A stretch of 64,000 nucleotides of DNA from contig QNGE01002674.1 of NCBI GenBank assembly GCA_008508345.1, positions 1 to 64,000 of the forward strand, written 5' to 3'. The translations under genes were made by a program, and so were the position numbers. Shown piece after piece: positions 33,500-46,850 of the stretch. Numbering within the stretch: the first letter of the stretch is position 1; each line of letters starts with the position of its first letter. The notes under the pieces were generated by a model that searched no databases, was not told the origin of the DNA, and worked only from the letters and a program-made list of their open reading frames with translations. The DNA is from Paragonimus westermani. Its lineage: Eukaryota > Platyhelminthes > Trematoda > Plagiorchiida > Troglotrematidae.

Positions 33500-35480
33500 C
33501 ACTTTAGTCAGATTCTTCTTTGCTCAACTCAGTAACACGCTTCAGAAGGCGGACGAATTATCCCTACCGCACAAACTGTGCACGTTCTTTTCTCAGCCAC
33601 TGTCCGCGCAGAATACTCCGTTTCCTCGATGACCGCTTCCATTTATTCGCAAAGCGTAAGGTCACGGGAAACTTGGAGTACCTAAGCGCGTTTCACAGTG
33701 TTTGAACCAGGTACAGGTAGAAAATACTCGAACATACCAAACTCATACAAGAATAGGTTCTCCTCAGGGCCTGCGGGAGCAAACGCTCCCTACTTAGGCA
33801 TACACGACGTCTAAGAAAGATAAAACCTTCATCTCTCTTTGCGACTTCCCGAGGGAGAGAATCTGTTTGACTCCCCACTTGTGGCTGAATCGTCCAATGA
33901 GTACTACTCGCAGTCTATGACGTTGCACCACCGAACTGGCATCTTATCCAATCGACGCAAGACATCCGGCAGCCACTCGTTACCGCTTAGTTTTCTGTGC
34001 TAGATGTTGAAGACCTTCTGTTCAAGGTTACCTGATACAGTGCAATGGGTCCTGACAAGATTCCTCTCACAATTCTCAGAGAATCAGTTGCTCATCTAGC
34101 ATGATCCCTCCCCACCTGTTTAAGCAGATACTCCAGACTGGCGTTCTCCCCATCGCACTGGGAAAGGTGACGAGCACACCCATATTTACGGCAGGCGACT
34201 GGCACTCTCCAGCCAGCATACGGTCAATCGGCCTCACCAGCGTTCCGTTCAAGAAGAAGCAGCGCCTATTTAAGTGTGCCATTCTCAATCACTTCTTATC
34301 AACTCGTTTTCTATTCCACCCAGCACGACTTCTCTCCTAACAGGTTGTGCATAACAAACATGCTTAATTTCATGGATGATCAGACGGAGGATCAAAACAG
34401 TGACCTCATATCAGGAGCTATCTTCTTCGATTTCGCCAAGTCATCTGACCATATCTCACACAGCCACCTAAAATACAACCTGGGAGCCTATGGTATCCAA
34501 GGAGAGGTTCTTCGCAAGAGTGCCTATGTTCCTAATAAAAAAACTTTCTGGGCTAAAACCGGATCGGACCTCTCGTCTCTCGGTTTCGCATCTGTGTGAC
34601 TTCCTCAACAGCCAGTGCTAGGTCCTCTGTGATTTCTGATCTACATCAACGACCTCCCAGACATTATTTCTAGTAGCGCCTTTCTGTGCGCCGACAATCT
34701 AAAAATTTGGGGTGCAACCGGTCCCAACGCACTACTTATTAATCTTGAGGCGGGTAGGCACTGTTATAAGATTGGGATCTCCCACTAAACGACAACGGGT
34801 GTGCTCACATGTCACCCGGTGAAGATTCTGACAGTACCTTCGTGATTCATAGTGCGTTTGGCACAGTAGATATGAAAATCGATCTGAGGGATAACCTGGG
34901 CACCTGGTTGCCATCTGACTTATCTTTCGCGTATCACCATGAGATGGCCGCGGAGAAGAGATCCACCGCTCAGGATGATTGAGCACATTTCCCCGCAGAG
35001 ACAAGAAGGTGCTTCAAAACTTCACTTGGTTTTACGTAAGACCGCTCCCAGAGTATGCTACTCAGGTGGTGTGTGCTTGCCTGGAGAAGACATTAAATGT
35101 GGAGCGTGTTCAGCCGCGACTACCAAGCTAGTCACCGATCTGAGAAATGTCGCGTACGAGCCCCGACTTGAAATTTTTGATTTGTATCTAATCGGCTATC
35201 GACGTCTTCGTGGTGATTTAATTCTTACACACCTTTTTCTCAGAGTAGACCTCGTAGAACAGATCTTCACTGTACCAAATGATGAAGGCCGGCGAAGGTA
35301 TATTAGGGAGCTTTTCAAGCTGTATCCCCGGATATTACCTGGGCAACAGTTCTTTTCTTATAGGGTTATTTATCACTGGAACAACCTCCTTTCTGATATC
35401 TTCGACAACTCTTCTACTAGGTATTTTGGAATCCTGGTTAATTCTCCTTCACCTAAAAATTTAATAAGTAAGTGATGCTA
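33500..35480 (+). pseudogene. CR1-like non-LTR RT (relic)
   Basis: Starts with linker-like frames at 33,520-33,700, then MGPDKIPLTILRESVAHLA near 34,045 ('xGPDxIPxxxLK'), ISGAIFFDFAKSSDHISHSH ('xxxxxFFDFAKAFDxVxHxxL', Phe-Asp partly kept), PVLGPLXFLIYINDLP and SAFLCADNLKIW (damaged 'FADDxKxW'). The 178-residue frame at 34,939-35,475 carries RRLRGDLILTHLFL, EGRRRYIRELFK and FFSYRVIYHWNNLLSD, the standard C-terminus. It is related to the nested fragment at 10,160-10,725 (shared YEPRLEI and RR-L-GDLILT). Confidence 0.9.
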
Positions 35481-35489
35481 TTCTCTGGT

Positions 35490-37055
35490 CCTCAAATGTG
35501 GTGCTACGTCCTGTTTTCAACGATTATCTTCCGAATCAACAGATGCCCGTTGACATCCAGCAAGAGTAATCGGCCAGATCCGGAAATCTCCGGCCCCGCC
35601 CTCAAAATCGTGTCTCAACCTCTGAATCACCGAAACATGTCAAATCCCACCGATGGTTTGTCAATATGTAAAATTACGGGTGGTCCAACAGAGGGGTAAG
35701 AAGAATTGCTAAACTCACTACAGTCGGTTTGCCAATCAGACTGTGGTCTGTTGGTGCATAAAACTAACACACACACAAATGTGGAACTAACCGTTCCCTC
35801 ACTTTGTGTTATCTGTAGCATAATGGTGATTTTGCTGATCATAGAAACCACGTTATGTCACTGTTTATCTTTTACCCCTACTATAGAGCCAGTTACCCTT
35901 TTGCTTACCCGTTACGCGCTATTCTCCATGCCTGTTGTGTTCATTGTACATATAGACTATTTGTCTGTTGCTTGAATCAGTACTCACTCCGACCCCGAGC
36001 GTTTTGCCTTCTGATTTCACGCGATCGTGGTTATCAGGGGTTAATCGTAGTAACGTTCCTTTAGCACATCGGAGGAACCGTGTTCACTGAAATCTCGTCA
36101 TCACTGAGAAAAGATGAATTCTTCTCAACAAACACAGATCCATTGTGAGGAATACTTTGTGGACAGCTACGTGAGTAATCGCTTTTGCCTTGCAGCATTG
36201 TGGAGTGAGCTCTCCGCTCCACTACATTACACTTCAACAATTACTGAACGCACTTGCATCAACAGAAAAAGCAGTCTGGTCAATTTCCAGATGACGTCAA
36301 TTAGGAATCAAGATGTTACCGAAAGTAAAGCTTCGTCGTCCCCGCATTTGAAATTGAAGAATTTTTGATGATGAAGCCCATTTATCACTCGTGCCAGTTG
36401 ATGCACAACAGGGGAGACAATGAGGGATCGTCCGTTGAAACTGGGGTTTCAACCTAGCAGACCGGAATGCAGACTTAGATTTCTGTCATCGAGTGTTTGC
36501 AAGACTTGAAATAATACATCCGACTAGGGTGTTTCTGTTACCTCTGTGGCAATTTCTAGTCTCGAATCGATCAGTATCTATGACATTAGTGTGGTTACCG
36601 ATATTTCCCCCTTATATCGGCTCATTCATACAGATTTCGAAGTCTTAAGCATCGACATAGGAAATTTAAGAGGCTGAAATTATATACACCTGTCTCCATC
36701 ACAGCGAACTTGTGAAAGTGAAATCGAAATTGCAATTGAACCAGTGGACCATTTATTAGTTGACCTTGGTTTGGCGCGTGGAACGGTTTTCGTTGGTGGG
36801 TATCGCTTACATTTTTTGTGCATCTCAAAGAAAAGTAAGTTTTTATGCTGTCTTTACTGATGAGTAACATGTTCGTTTTTTATCCGTAGCAGCTACACAT
36901 CCTATGGCGTTGTGCCCCAGCGGTGCCCCTCGTAAAGTATGCGCAACCCCAGTGGACGTTGCTACAATGCTTTCATTGGTTGACATTCAGCTCAACTAAA
37001 GACTGCTGGATACCATCATATGGTGGTAGTCAGCGGACGCAGTAAGCCACCAGAA
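35490..37055. other. Unassigned stretch
   Basis: No recognised gene or repeat. Frames at 35,706-35,975 and 36,114-36,368 (plus) and 36,870-36,622 (minus) lack motifs. Confidence 0.4.
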
Positions 37056-37119
37056 ATTTATGACGTCAGTTACACATATACAGGGTTAACCCCGTATATG
37101 TATAACTGACGTCATAAAT
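37056..37119. repeat. 64-bp near-perfect palindrome
   Basis: Each base from 37,056 pairs with its partner to 37,119 around the centre GGGTTAACCC, with only two mismatched pairs of 32. Both arms contain TGACGTCA, itself a palindrome and a known CRE/ATF site. It would form a 32-bp hairpin without a loop. No transposase or second copy is visible. Confidence 0.85.
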
Positions 37120-37129
37120 CATTCGTTCT

Positions 37130-40100
37130 GATTAAATGCCGCTGCTTACTGTACCATTTAAATTGTTGGTTTCACACGTTTTATTCCATCGTGGACAGAT
37201 ATCTCAACTCCATGGCCTTGCATCTTTGCGAAATGCAAAAATGTGTTTTGAAAATTGTGCATCCATGTTGGGTTACTAAGAGGTCTCGTAGGGTCTTTAC
37301 TAAAGAGGGCTGCGCATGAATTCATGATTTGTTTTTGACAGTCTCGATAAGAACAGGGTACCTGCGTAAACCTGATGAATGCCATACTTCGGATGGGGCT
37401 GAAGGCGACGCCCCATATGAGAGCGTATACTTGAGCCACTTGGTTCATAGGTTGATTGGTTGGGCTTTCAGCGCGTTCATCCTGAAGCCATGAGTACTAC
37501 TTGGTGCGGTTCAAATGAATTATCATTTCACACTGCCATCCGTATAGCAATCCATAAAACGCGAATTGTGTGTACGATTGTTAGAAATGAGATGTGCAGT
37601 TTTGGGAAAACACCACCGGTCGTGATTATAGCTAAATGCAATAGAATACAATGTACATTATACATAATGTAAGTGATTTTGCTGCAATCGGTACTCTCTT
37701 TTTAAACCCATAGACCGCGTGCTTATACGCGCGATGTACTACGTTCACAGATTACAACCATGTGATTATAATGAACCTTCCCTATGAGTGCGTACGCAAT
37801 TAGTTATCTTGTGCCTTGCCTCTCCGAAGCGTTTCCACACCCACAGTGAAGGCAGTGACTAGGACGGATGGTTTCAGAAATACGCTAAAACAATAGTTGC
37901 TCTGATTCCTTCCGCTTCGAAAATCCGATTCATCCGTTACCGTGTGAGTGGACTGGAAACCAACGGGTCGCAACTTACAAAAATGTATTATTATCAGTTT
38001 GTTCTAGACACCAGTGTAAAAATAATAAAATTTATAGAGTGGAAATGCTTAGCAAACTCTAGTGAGCTAAGCGCTTCCGAATATCCTAGGGGTTGTTTAC
38101 TTTTCAGTATTACATTGAAGTCAAGGCTAGAAAATCTACTTCCACAGTCATCTGTGTGAAGCTTTTTCACGCTCCCAAATTGGTGCTCAACCATCAGTCA
38201 CGATTTTTTAATAGAACACGAGCTGTTCCGTGCGTCCACTCATGGACTTCGTGCGACGGTCATGGACTGATGCAATGTTGCCGAACGCCACGCTAAATTT
38301 ACGATAGCTAATCGACTTGGTTAGTATAGTTCCTCTCACATGCCTTCATGAATGTATACTGAATGAATATATACTGGTGCTTGTGGGTGCAAGTAATGTG
38401 GCTTTAACAAGACCACTTTGTAACAGTTCATCTGCCCTGTGTATATGCGTTCGCATGGACACAAGTTCGTCGAGTACCTGTTTCCTCCTTTCCGTTTGAC
38501 CAATTCTGTTTGGCTGCATGTGTGGCAGACTGTAACGTGCAGATGCTTGGTGTGCTCTCCATTCAGTGCTTATTCACAGACATTTCCTTTCCTTCTCTCT
38601 CTACTCTGTTTGTTCTAGTGAGCTGGATATTGACAGCTCAAAAATGTTTTCTCATATACGCTCAAACATTATGCACGGGGCCTGCAATATCTCTTTAGTA
38701 ACCACTAACCAAGCGTGTCTTTTTTCGGGTAAACCTGATAATAATGGACGTCTTTATAACCATACCGTCTTGATGTGCAGTTTTCTGTTCTGAAAGACTT
38801 CTTTTTCATCCTTTTTTCTGCTACCTCTGAAGCAGTGCAATCATAGCAGTTAGCCGTCTCCAATGATGTTGCTTGCTGTCTTTTATGTCAAATTTAAACC
38901 TACGTTTCGACGATTTAAGAAAAACTTGAGATCGCAGATTCATCGCTGTCATTTGGTTTCTTTAACAGAGGTAGGCCTAAACAAAATTGTGACGCAGTGT
39001 GGTGTAAAAGGGTAGGATTGATACTGTAAGGACTGCGTCTTGGAATATAATGGAAAAATTGAAAGATGGTAGTCGATTCCAAGTAGATGCAAATGGATTT
39101 CAAACATGAATTAGGACGGCATCAGTCGCGCCGATGAACTACCACCGAAATTCTGACTGAGTAAACAAAACCTCAGGCGCATAGTATGCCGATGACAACC
39201 GGGAAGTGAAACGAACATTTGTCGAAGTTAAATCTGTGAATGAAGGTAGTCATGGACAGATGTGTAACCGAATGCGGATTGAAAAGTAGAAAACCACTAT
39301 ATGGATGATACGCTATCGTCATTACATTTTAGGGTGCTATACGAATAAATGCAACCTACTCTATTGATCGTAATAACCAAAGTAATCTGACTGTACTCGT
39401 ATGATGTAAATGACACTAGCTACACCACTGAACCGGTGCCAAACGCCTGATCCGGTCTAAAAATACCGCTCGGGAACAGTTTTCAGTTGCTATAATCTTT
39501 TTATGAACATCGAACGAACGAACGATTGAGCAGAGATTGACTACTTTAGTTTGATGGCAAAAAGAGAAGACAGAGAACGTACCAAAGCTACCGTCTGTGT
39601 ATTAGCAAACAGACGTCTACGGTCTCCGCTTGTTTTGTCGGTTTCTTTACAGAAGATGTTTTTGATATCGACACAAAATGTTAATGGTGATGCTTAGAAA
39701 AGTCTCCTATGAAAACTTTAAAACATAACGCATCACGAGTAGGACGTTCAAAAAGCACCTTACGGACAACGTTTTCAGAATTACGTACGAAGAGTGCTAC
39801 CATGCTTCTCTGTTTCTAGAATTATGTGGACACGTTGGCTGCGCTTTTTCTAACAGTGACGTTGCACCTGGTCCGTTCTTGCTTCCTGGGGACGCCCAAA
39901 TGGAAGTCGAACAGTTGACTGCTGGTCGAATGGTACTGGTTTTTACTTCGCTTATAAAATGAGTTTCAAGCTGATTCATTTTCAATGAGCCTGTAAGAGA
40001 GCCAGAATTCGTTTCCCTTGCAACAGATGTCACGGCATTACTGCGGAGCTGTTTCTTCCAGAAGCAGGTGACAAGTGACCGCCGTCTTTTTGTTCTCAGG

Positions 40101-41575
40101 ATATGAGCATACTTGCCATCGTATTTCACCAACGTTTGGGATCATTTGAGGAACCCTGATTGGCATCTCGTCGAGGCTGGTTCCGGAATGATGAGACAAC
40201 TTGATAGAGGCGCGTAAAGTTGACTTCAGTTTATGAGTAACTTACCGTTAGCATGAGTTTGTGTTCGAGAGGGACGAATATTGAACCTACTGTTGAAGGT
40301 CAGTCGTCCGACACTAATTCCCAATGAATGCAGGATACACTTCTTGACTTGAGAGTGTGATATACCGCTAATCGAAACGCATTTTTAGGTTTCTTGATCT
40401 GCCCGTTTGGATGTAAGTTGTGGTCCGTGAGTTTACTGGGTCGTTATTTTTCTCCGTGATGGAAACTCTTCAGACACGATGGTTCTACTTTTACTTGAGT
40501 GGACATAAACGGGGTTTGTTGGACGTCAATTACAGCTGAAAGACACTCTTGACAGCCATAGATGTCATACCTGGTCGAGTAAAGGACAACGGGGATCTTG
40601 AGTATTCGTTAAACCATTATCGGCAACGGGAAGGTGTTTTTTGAAAACTGCCTTCATTATATCAAAAGTCATAACCGCTTTAATGAAGGTTACGTGTGAC
40701 AGGTTGAATAAACTTGGCTTCAACTCTGTGAATACTGAACAATGCTCAGTGATAGGTTTCGCTTCTTCGGAATAGTAAGATGAGTTTTTGGACAGTATGG
40801 AATGTGACATCCGAAAAAACGTCCTGGTAACAACGAACCATATAGCCTTTCGGAATCATATTTTAGGTTGGGGAAACTTAATGCTCATAACGTTAATAGC
40901 CCGGTTTTCCCCTGTGCGATGCGTGACGCCAAGGCTGTTCTACAAAAGTTTGAGACTCCGCCCCTTCTATAATGGGCATCACTGCACCTAAAAACGTCAC
41001 AACTCCGACCAGTAATCGGTTGTTAATGGGTGCTCCGTAAGTAGCAACTCCACTTTGATAGCTCTGATTATGGTGTAGGCTTACTTTCCGGCAGAAGATT
41101 ATTGTCTTTTCCTCGGTGTAAAGGTCATAGCGTAAACTACAGCAGGCCTTCCATTCTGTACTGAGGTGTCAGAGGTAGTATAACCCCAGTCTAAATGTGA
41201 CTCAAGGTGGTTGGCAGCGACTTCACGTAGATTGTCTTCAATAACTCAGTTGCTACGTGAACATTATTTAATACGGAAATGGTTGTAGTTCTCACAAGCG
41301 AATAAATTTGATCAGAAAAGTGAGATCCACGAGGAATGTTAGGCGGATGGGCCCACTACGCTTCGTTGTGATTTATTGTCTTGGTCACTATCACAACGAC
41401 TTTGAGTCTGATCAGAAGGTACTGTGGTTGGGACCGCCGCATGGCTTGGAATATCATAGCAGGAAACGTTACTGAAAGGCTTAAGATTGATATGAAATAA
41501 AACAAAACACTGAAAATAGTATGAATGCATTTCCGCCATTGACTGAAGCACGCTGTTATTTCGAATAGCATTTCT
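37130..41575. other. Long unassigned region
   Basis: About 4.4 kb without a recognisable gene or internal repeat. The longest frames (37,448-37,158 minus, 96 residues; 40,132-39,797 minus, 111 residues, basic) have no motif I can name. Part of it may be intron or very old repeats. Confidence 0.4.
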
Positions 41576-41579
41576 AGTC

Positions 41580-41930
41580 AGCAATTTGAGTGATCACGTG
41601 GAATACATCCAAGCAGGCGACATCTACCCACTGCACTCAATGGAACAGTCAGGTCCTTCATATTTCGTTACCACGTTGTTGCTTGACCACCATGTGATTT
41701 TACCTAACTTTTGGTGGTATTATTATTTAATGCCCAGTGCAGAAACCGTTAAGGTGACACGGAGTACCTGACCCAACCAGCACAGTACATACAACGCGAT
41801 TACTTGACCAATTGGTCACGCATCCTGAATGTTACGGAATGCGTACCGGCGGCCGACCAAGTTACGCATGCAATCAGTCCACTTGATGTGGGTTAATTGG
41901 CGGAGACACTGATGGTCAAATACAGCAAGT
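41580..41930 (+). repeat. Interspersed repeat family B, copy 1
   Basis: Aligns with 52,478-52,830: shared order of TTATATTTCGTKAYC-like, TTGCYTGACCACCAYG, CCAATTGGTC, GCATCCTG and TTGGCGGAGACA blocks. About 350 bp, same orientation, 10.9 kb apart. No coding content. Possibly LTR or SINE-like. Confidence 0.7.
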
Positions 41931-43800
41931 CTGCTTACATCTTCGTTGTGAACAGACCATTTTTCCGAGCCACAGCTCGTGCACAAGCTTTATATATTTT
42001 TCTTTTTGGTGTCAACCGAACGTCCCTTCGACGCTAAAATGACTTGGTGACGATAAATCACCGAGCGGCTGAGGTTTTTTTTTTTGGGAGGGGGGGGGTG
42101 GCTGCCTCGCTCAGCTGTTACGAAGATTCGTACCATAACAGCAGTAGTTCTGGGGCAACTTTGACGTCTGTAATTTTGAATATCAAATCACACCAGTCAT
42201 TTCGAAGAGATTTTTGGGTTCTTAACAATATCTTCGGTTTGTAAGCCGCATACGTTAGTTGTAAGATGATGTGGCATGAAACCTTTTGTCCTTAGAAAAT
42301 TTGTCCATTACCATCTGAAAATATAACGCCGTTGGTCACTACAAGCGGTTTTAGGACCAGATTGGTGGAGGCTTTAAAGGCTTCAAGAGTGTAGCGTGTT
42401 TTTCTGTTCATTAGTATGTATCTGGTTGTAGGCGTCCTATAAAGCCGGGACACTTAGAATAGTGTGCCCAGGTGTCCTCTTGATCGTTTCATTGATATTC
42501 GGTAGTGGTCGACACTGTCGATTAATAGTTTGAGTGCAATTTAATACCACTCGTTTTCATACGTCCATTTGCTGTCCTTGACACTGTATATGCATCTGTA
42601 ACATCTATTTTATTTGTTCGACTTTATTCCCGTTTAGTTTTCTGCTTCCTTTTCGGCAACACTTGTCAGAAATTTCTAGTGTACCCGTAACTGTTGTCGT
42701 TAGCGGCGGCTGGAACCGTAATGGCGTTTGATCGGGTTGAAGATCGATATAAATGAATGACTGCATGACAGTCTGAGTGTGGTGTTAGTCTAGAGCAATA
42801 AAAGGGATAATTAATAAGAAGCAATGAACGAACGAAAACGGAGAATGCGTATTTTCAGGAGCACAGCGTTATCAGGGGAGAACATTTTTGTCAGTACCAC
42901 GCTGCACGCGATGTTTTTGCACTCTTCTGCTGTTTGAATTTTTTAAAGCTTTCCCTTCGGAAATCGGTGTGAATGGTAACTAATAAAGATGGCCGTAACA
43001 CTGCGCACTGAATCTGGTTCTTGGTTGGGTCTTTCTGTGTTATTAACATTTAGCATTTTTTGAACTTCCACCGAATAGCCAAGTAGGACCAGCAGTGGCC
43101 TAACTTGTCAACTTATTCATACCCGCACGTCACGTCTTCGACTGTCCCACGTGCTTTTCTAGGCACTTTTCAAGCGCTTGATGTGGGAGCAAAATCAGCG
43201 CGAAGCGGTCTGGTTTTTCAGCGGCAGAGCATTATCTCTCGCGCAGTCAGGTGTTTCCTTGTGCACCTAGGTGAGGCGATCATCACCTCTGTGTTTGTGA
43301 CATCTCGAATTGAAAAATGCCATCTGGACTTTATCGACACACTGACGTCGCTGTCAACTCTAATGGACCTTTGATAAAAAATAATCTACTCACCCCATAC
43401 TTTCACCGTACAGACTGGGTACAAACGCAAACGACTGTTGGTCTTGGGGAACCATTCTGTACCCAGGTAACACCAAGCATTTATTGGATCATGATGCTTC
43501 AATCACGAAGCGTTTTAACGTGCGTTAGTAAGATCGTATCTTCTCACTATACAAGGTCCAGGTCAAGTTTTACATTGTTTTCTGGACACATTTACACGCC
43601 ACCGTTAGTGAAAATATGTAGAACTTTGTGTAACCTCATTATTCAGAAAGTTGAACAGAAAGTCGGAGACAGAACAGCCTAAATGCACTCCGCCGTGAAC
43701 GTGAAGATTTAGCGATAGTCTGGCATAACTTCAAGCTCTCGCTGAGGCCTGACTTTGTAACGCTTTTAGACTGGATACATATCTATCGGATACCCTTAAT
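41931..43800. other. Unassigned region with homopolymer tract
   Basis: At about 42,075-42,100 a run of T is followed directly by a run of mostly G, which could affect sequencing accuracy. The frames 43,105-43,374 and 43,317-43,682 (121 residues) have no known motif. Confidence 0.4.
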
Positions 43801-43804
43801 GCCC

Positions 43805-44000
43805 ACAGGCGATGCCATAGTCTAGCGAATAAGTGTTTGGACTGCAATCTGCTGCTTATTCGCAGATAGTGGGTTCGATTCACTGGGGTGCATGGTGCTA
43901 ATGTTATCCAGCTGGACCGAAACAGCTGTCCACCATTTTGCTTGTGGTCACTGAGACCAATTGTCTACAAAAACCTTTGTTTACCGTCACGATGAGACTG
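43805..44000 (+). repeat. tRNA-derived repeat with eroded hammerhead (family 1, copy B)
   Basis: The head (about 43,812-43,890) has an A-box-like TAGTCTAGCG, a small variable-arm hairpin CTGC/GCAG and B-box GGGTTCGATTC, resembling a class II tRNA. Directly after it, ATGGTG (43,892-43,897) pairs with CACCAT (43,931-43,936). Between them are CTAATGT in place of CTGATGA, GAAA at 43,919-43,922, and CAGCTGT then C, giving the GUC cleavage triplet. The changed core (the essential G and final A lost) predicts no cleavage. The copy at 50,690 is homologous along its length. Confidence 0.7.
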
Positions 44001-44745
44001 GACCTTGACGCGGTGTGACGGCTTGCGCATCTCAGTGACCTATTGACCTAAACTGGACGGTATGGTGATTACAGCAACAGAGTTAGTCATACCAGGCAAG
44101 CCATTGGGTAGGGATCTTACAAACCACAGCCTCCTAGTTCTCCAGGTTGAGGGTCAGAAGAAGGTTGGCATCGTTTTTCGAATAATCTACCAGTTCTGGC
44201 CTTGCCTCCCACCCACTGCCTCGTTGGGAACCCCAGGTCCAGGTCTAGGCATTCTGACAGTAGCTCAGCCTACATACAACCATGAATATTCACAACACCA
44301 GTAATTCCATATTGCATCGGCCGTCTTGCAGTATAAACCAAGTCGCCCTGTCTGCCACATACAACATGGTGATTAAGCGAAAACATGCTACTGCTCACCC
44401 CTTCCTCACTATTCTATCAAACCTAATTCTCAGACCCCTCCTGACTTCCGTTTTTAATAATTACTGTACAATTCCCATATATATATATACCTAGATAACA
44501 CTGGCCGGTAAACTTTATTTCTTGCCATTCAGCTTTAGGCCTCTCTCGTCCCGTGCTTAAACCTGGAATGTGAAATAATATAGGTGCATTCAACGTTCTC
44601 ACTCTAAAACAGACACGTCAACAGGCAACTCTCACACGAACGTTAGTCTCGTTGCATGTCTATGTTTGGCATATCTCGGAGACTAGAATCCAGGGCAGTA
44701 GTCAATGTATGGAACTAACAGCACCCGTATTGTCTACCCAATAAT
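44001..44745. other. Unassigned stretch
   Basis: Nothing recognisable; contains a short TATATATATATA run near 44,480. Confidence 0.4.
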
Positions 44746-44749
44746 GCTT

Positions 44750-46117
44750 ATGCATTTCGGGTGATTCCACGGCCGGTACTGTCGGTCAGGCTGGAGTAGG
44801 TATAGTTTTCAGCACAACGGGCCCAGCCGCATTGGTAGACGGGATTCCTGTTGAGGGTAGACGTTGTGTTGTCTATTTGGCGGGTTCTGTTAAAGCCAGC
44901 TCTATATACAAGACTTTCAGAAACCCTTCCGTTGTGTCTGCTTACGCACCAGTTGACTGTAGTGACGTTGGTATCAAGGATTCCTTTCATTCGGTTATAG
45001 CCGCTCTCCTTCAGTCAAAGCATGGTTCTGATATAGCTATTCTGGCCGGAATTATGAATGCCTAGGTCGGCCGTCTTGGTGAGACCGAGTCTTGCTTAGT
45101 GGCAGATTGTGGATAAAATCACATCGGTTGGATAATGGTGGGCGTTTGTTGCAGCTTTGCGCTGATCACGAGCTATTTTTAGCCAGCGCTGGTTTTAGGC
45201 ATCGTGCGCGTCACTGTTGTACTTGGCCCCCTCTTCTGTCAATCAGGCCTGGTCTCAGAGAGATCACATAGCTGTTAGTTATAGGCGAAGAGGCTGCATT
45301 CAGGGCAGTCGTTCTCACTGGACCACATACTTGGACTAAGATAATGTGTTGGTGCGCTGTGGTTTTTATCTTGCTTTGGCTGGGCAACGATCCCGTCGAC
45401 AACAACGACTGGCTTTTGAGAAACTGACCATGCCATCAGTAAGCCATAGGTACCAAGCTAGCCTAGAATGCACGCCTAGCTGTTCTCACTTCAACGATCG
45501 TCGTGGCTTTTGGACCCAAATCTCACGTCATCCATGAGGCTGGTACTGTATCATGTGATGCGGGGATTCGTGAGGCAAACAAACACTGAATTTCAGAGAA
45601 ATCCCTGGAGTTGTTAGGTGCCAGATGGAACATTCCTCCTGCCTCGGGTAGATATCCGTAAGACGGTGAAACGTACCCTAAACGCTGATCATGAGACTTA
45701 GTTAATGGGGAGAGTTGAAGAACTGGAAACTGCGCTTTTGCTCCAGGGAATTTATCCGTGACTGCCTCTCGTTGACGCCGTCCGCAAGGCAGATGACACA
45801 CGTGTTTAATAATTCTAGAAGAGTAGAGCGGCGGGCGGAACACTGAGAATATATTTGGCTGGCCTCCTGTCTCTACTGTGTTGCCGCCACAAACTTGTAA
45901 TGTAGCACCCTGGTCGGTGGATTTTGAACCAACCACTGAGACTAAGGTCCGCAATTACATCTTGGCTCTTAAACGTAATAGGGCTGCTAGTCCAGATTGT
46001 CTCGTGCCGGCAGTTTCTCAAAAAGGTGAAGAGGTGTTAGTAGAGGCTTTGACACAGTTGTTTCAACTTGTGTGGACGACTGAGACCATCCCTCTGCGCT
46101 GGGTCAAACGACAATAG
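44750..46117 (+). pseudogene. RTE-like non-LTR endonuclease and RT start
   Basis: Frame 44,832-45,065 has GIPVEGRRCVVYLAGSVKAS, then VVSAYAPVDCSDVGIKDSF and DIAILAGIMNA (the 'GDMNAxVGRLG' box, Asp lost). Later frames give FRHRARHCCTWPPL, ARWNIPPASG and the RT start at 45,878-46,117: NYILALKRNRAASPDCLVPA and LFQLVWTTETIPLRWVK. These blocks occur in this order in flatworm RTE-like elements. The frame ends at a direct repeat that marks insertion of a minus-strand PLE, and RT resumes at 46,860. Confidence 0.85.
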
Positions 46118-46118
46118 G
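46111..46118 (+). repeat. Candidate target-site duplication, left
   Basis: ACAATAGG occurs here and again at 46,851-46,858, immediately flanking the PLE fragment. It is short, so chance cannot be excluded. Confidence 0.45.
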
Positions 46119-46850
46119 TCCTATATTCTCGTAAGAATTTCCAGCACCGTCATGAAAAATAATGTGTAGCGAAAAAGCTCTTTTTCAGTGATTCATCATC
46201 AGGCTAAATACATCACATTTATATCACACATTTTACAGGGGAGTCGTTGGGGGAGTAAACGGGAAACGGGTGGTTAATATGGTCAATCAGTTCGAAGTCA
46301 CACTGCGATAAAGCGATCACTTGAACAATGGGTCTTGACAGGCTAACGAGGTGGGGGGTTGGCTAAGGCAGATCCAAAGCCCGAACAAAACGTTTCTGGG
46401 CGCACAAGGGTGGGTTATACATACCAGTCCCAATAGCCTCTGCCATAGACAGAATCCTACTCCTCATTGCTCTCGACTGGATGACCTCAACTCGGTAGAT
46501 TAGGCAAAATGCATCCGTTACGTTGACAGCGTGATTTGAATCCACCAGGTGTGATAGTATGGTACTGCTGACAGGTTTCGTTATTCCACTATTGAGCCAA
46601 GCTGGGTGGTGCTTCCGGATACGTTCCGATAAACGTCTATTCGTGTGGCCAACATAACTGGTCCCACAGGAACAAGTAAATGAGCATACATAAAACGAAG
46701 CTGCAGAACTAGGCACTTTATCTTTTAGGCGTGGGCACAGAGGTATCAGGGTCTCTTGCGAAAACCACAGGAGACTTAGTTTAGCGTTAGTAATTGCTGG
46801 GGTTCTGACATCCGTTGTACTTCGTCGACTTACTGCAGTTCGGGAGGTAA
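46119..46850 (-). mobile_element. 5'-truncated Penelope-like element
   Basis: Minus-strand frame from 46,854 is open for 163 residues. It begins after the RT core (NAKLSLLWFSQETLIPL, KDKVPSSAAS) and contains the GIY-YIG endonuclease: CSFTCSCGTSYVGHTNRRLS with the conserved S-Y-V-G and R-R-L-S, then RIRKHHPAWL and AMRSRILSMAEAIGTG, including the E of the helix. After the stop, the minus strand has CTGATGATGAA near 46,188, where related elements carry hammerhead-like cores. The plus-strand RTE-like element flanks it on both sides. Confidence 0.85.

Noticed and set aside
39797..40132. Basic 111-residue minus-strand frame as PLE reverse transcriptase
   Set aside because: No RT box could be matched in any frame of the region.
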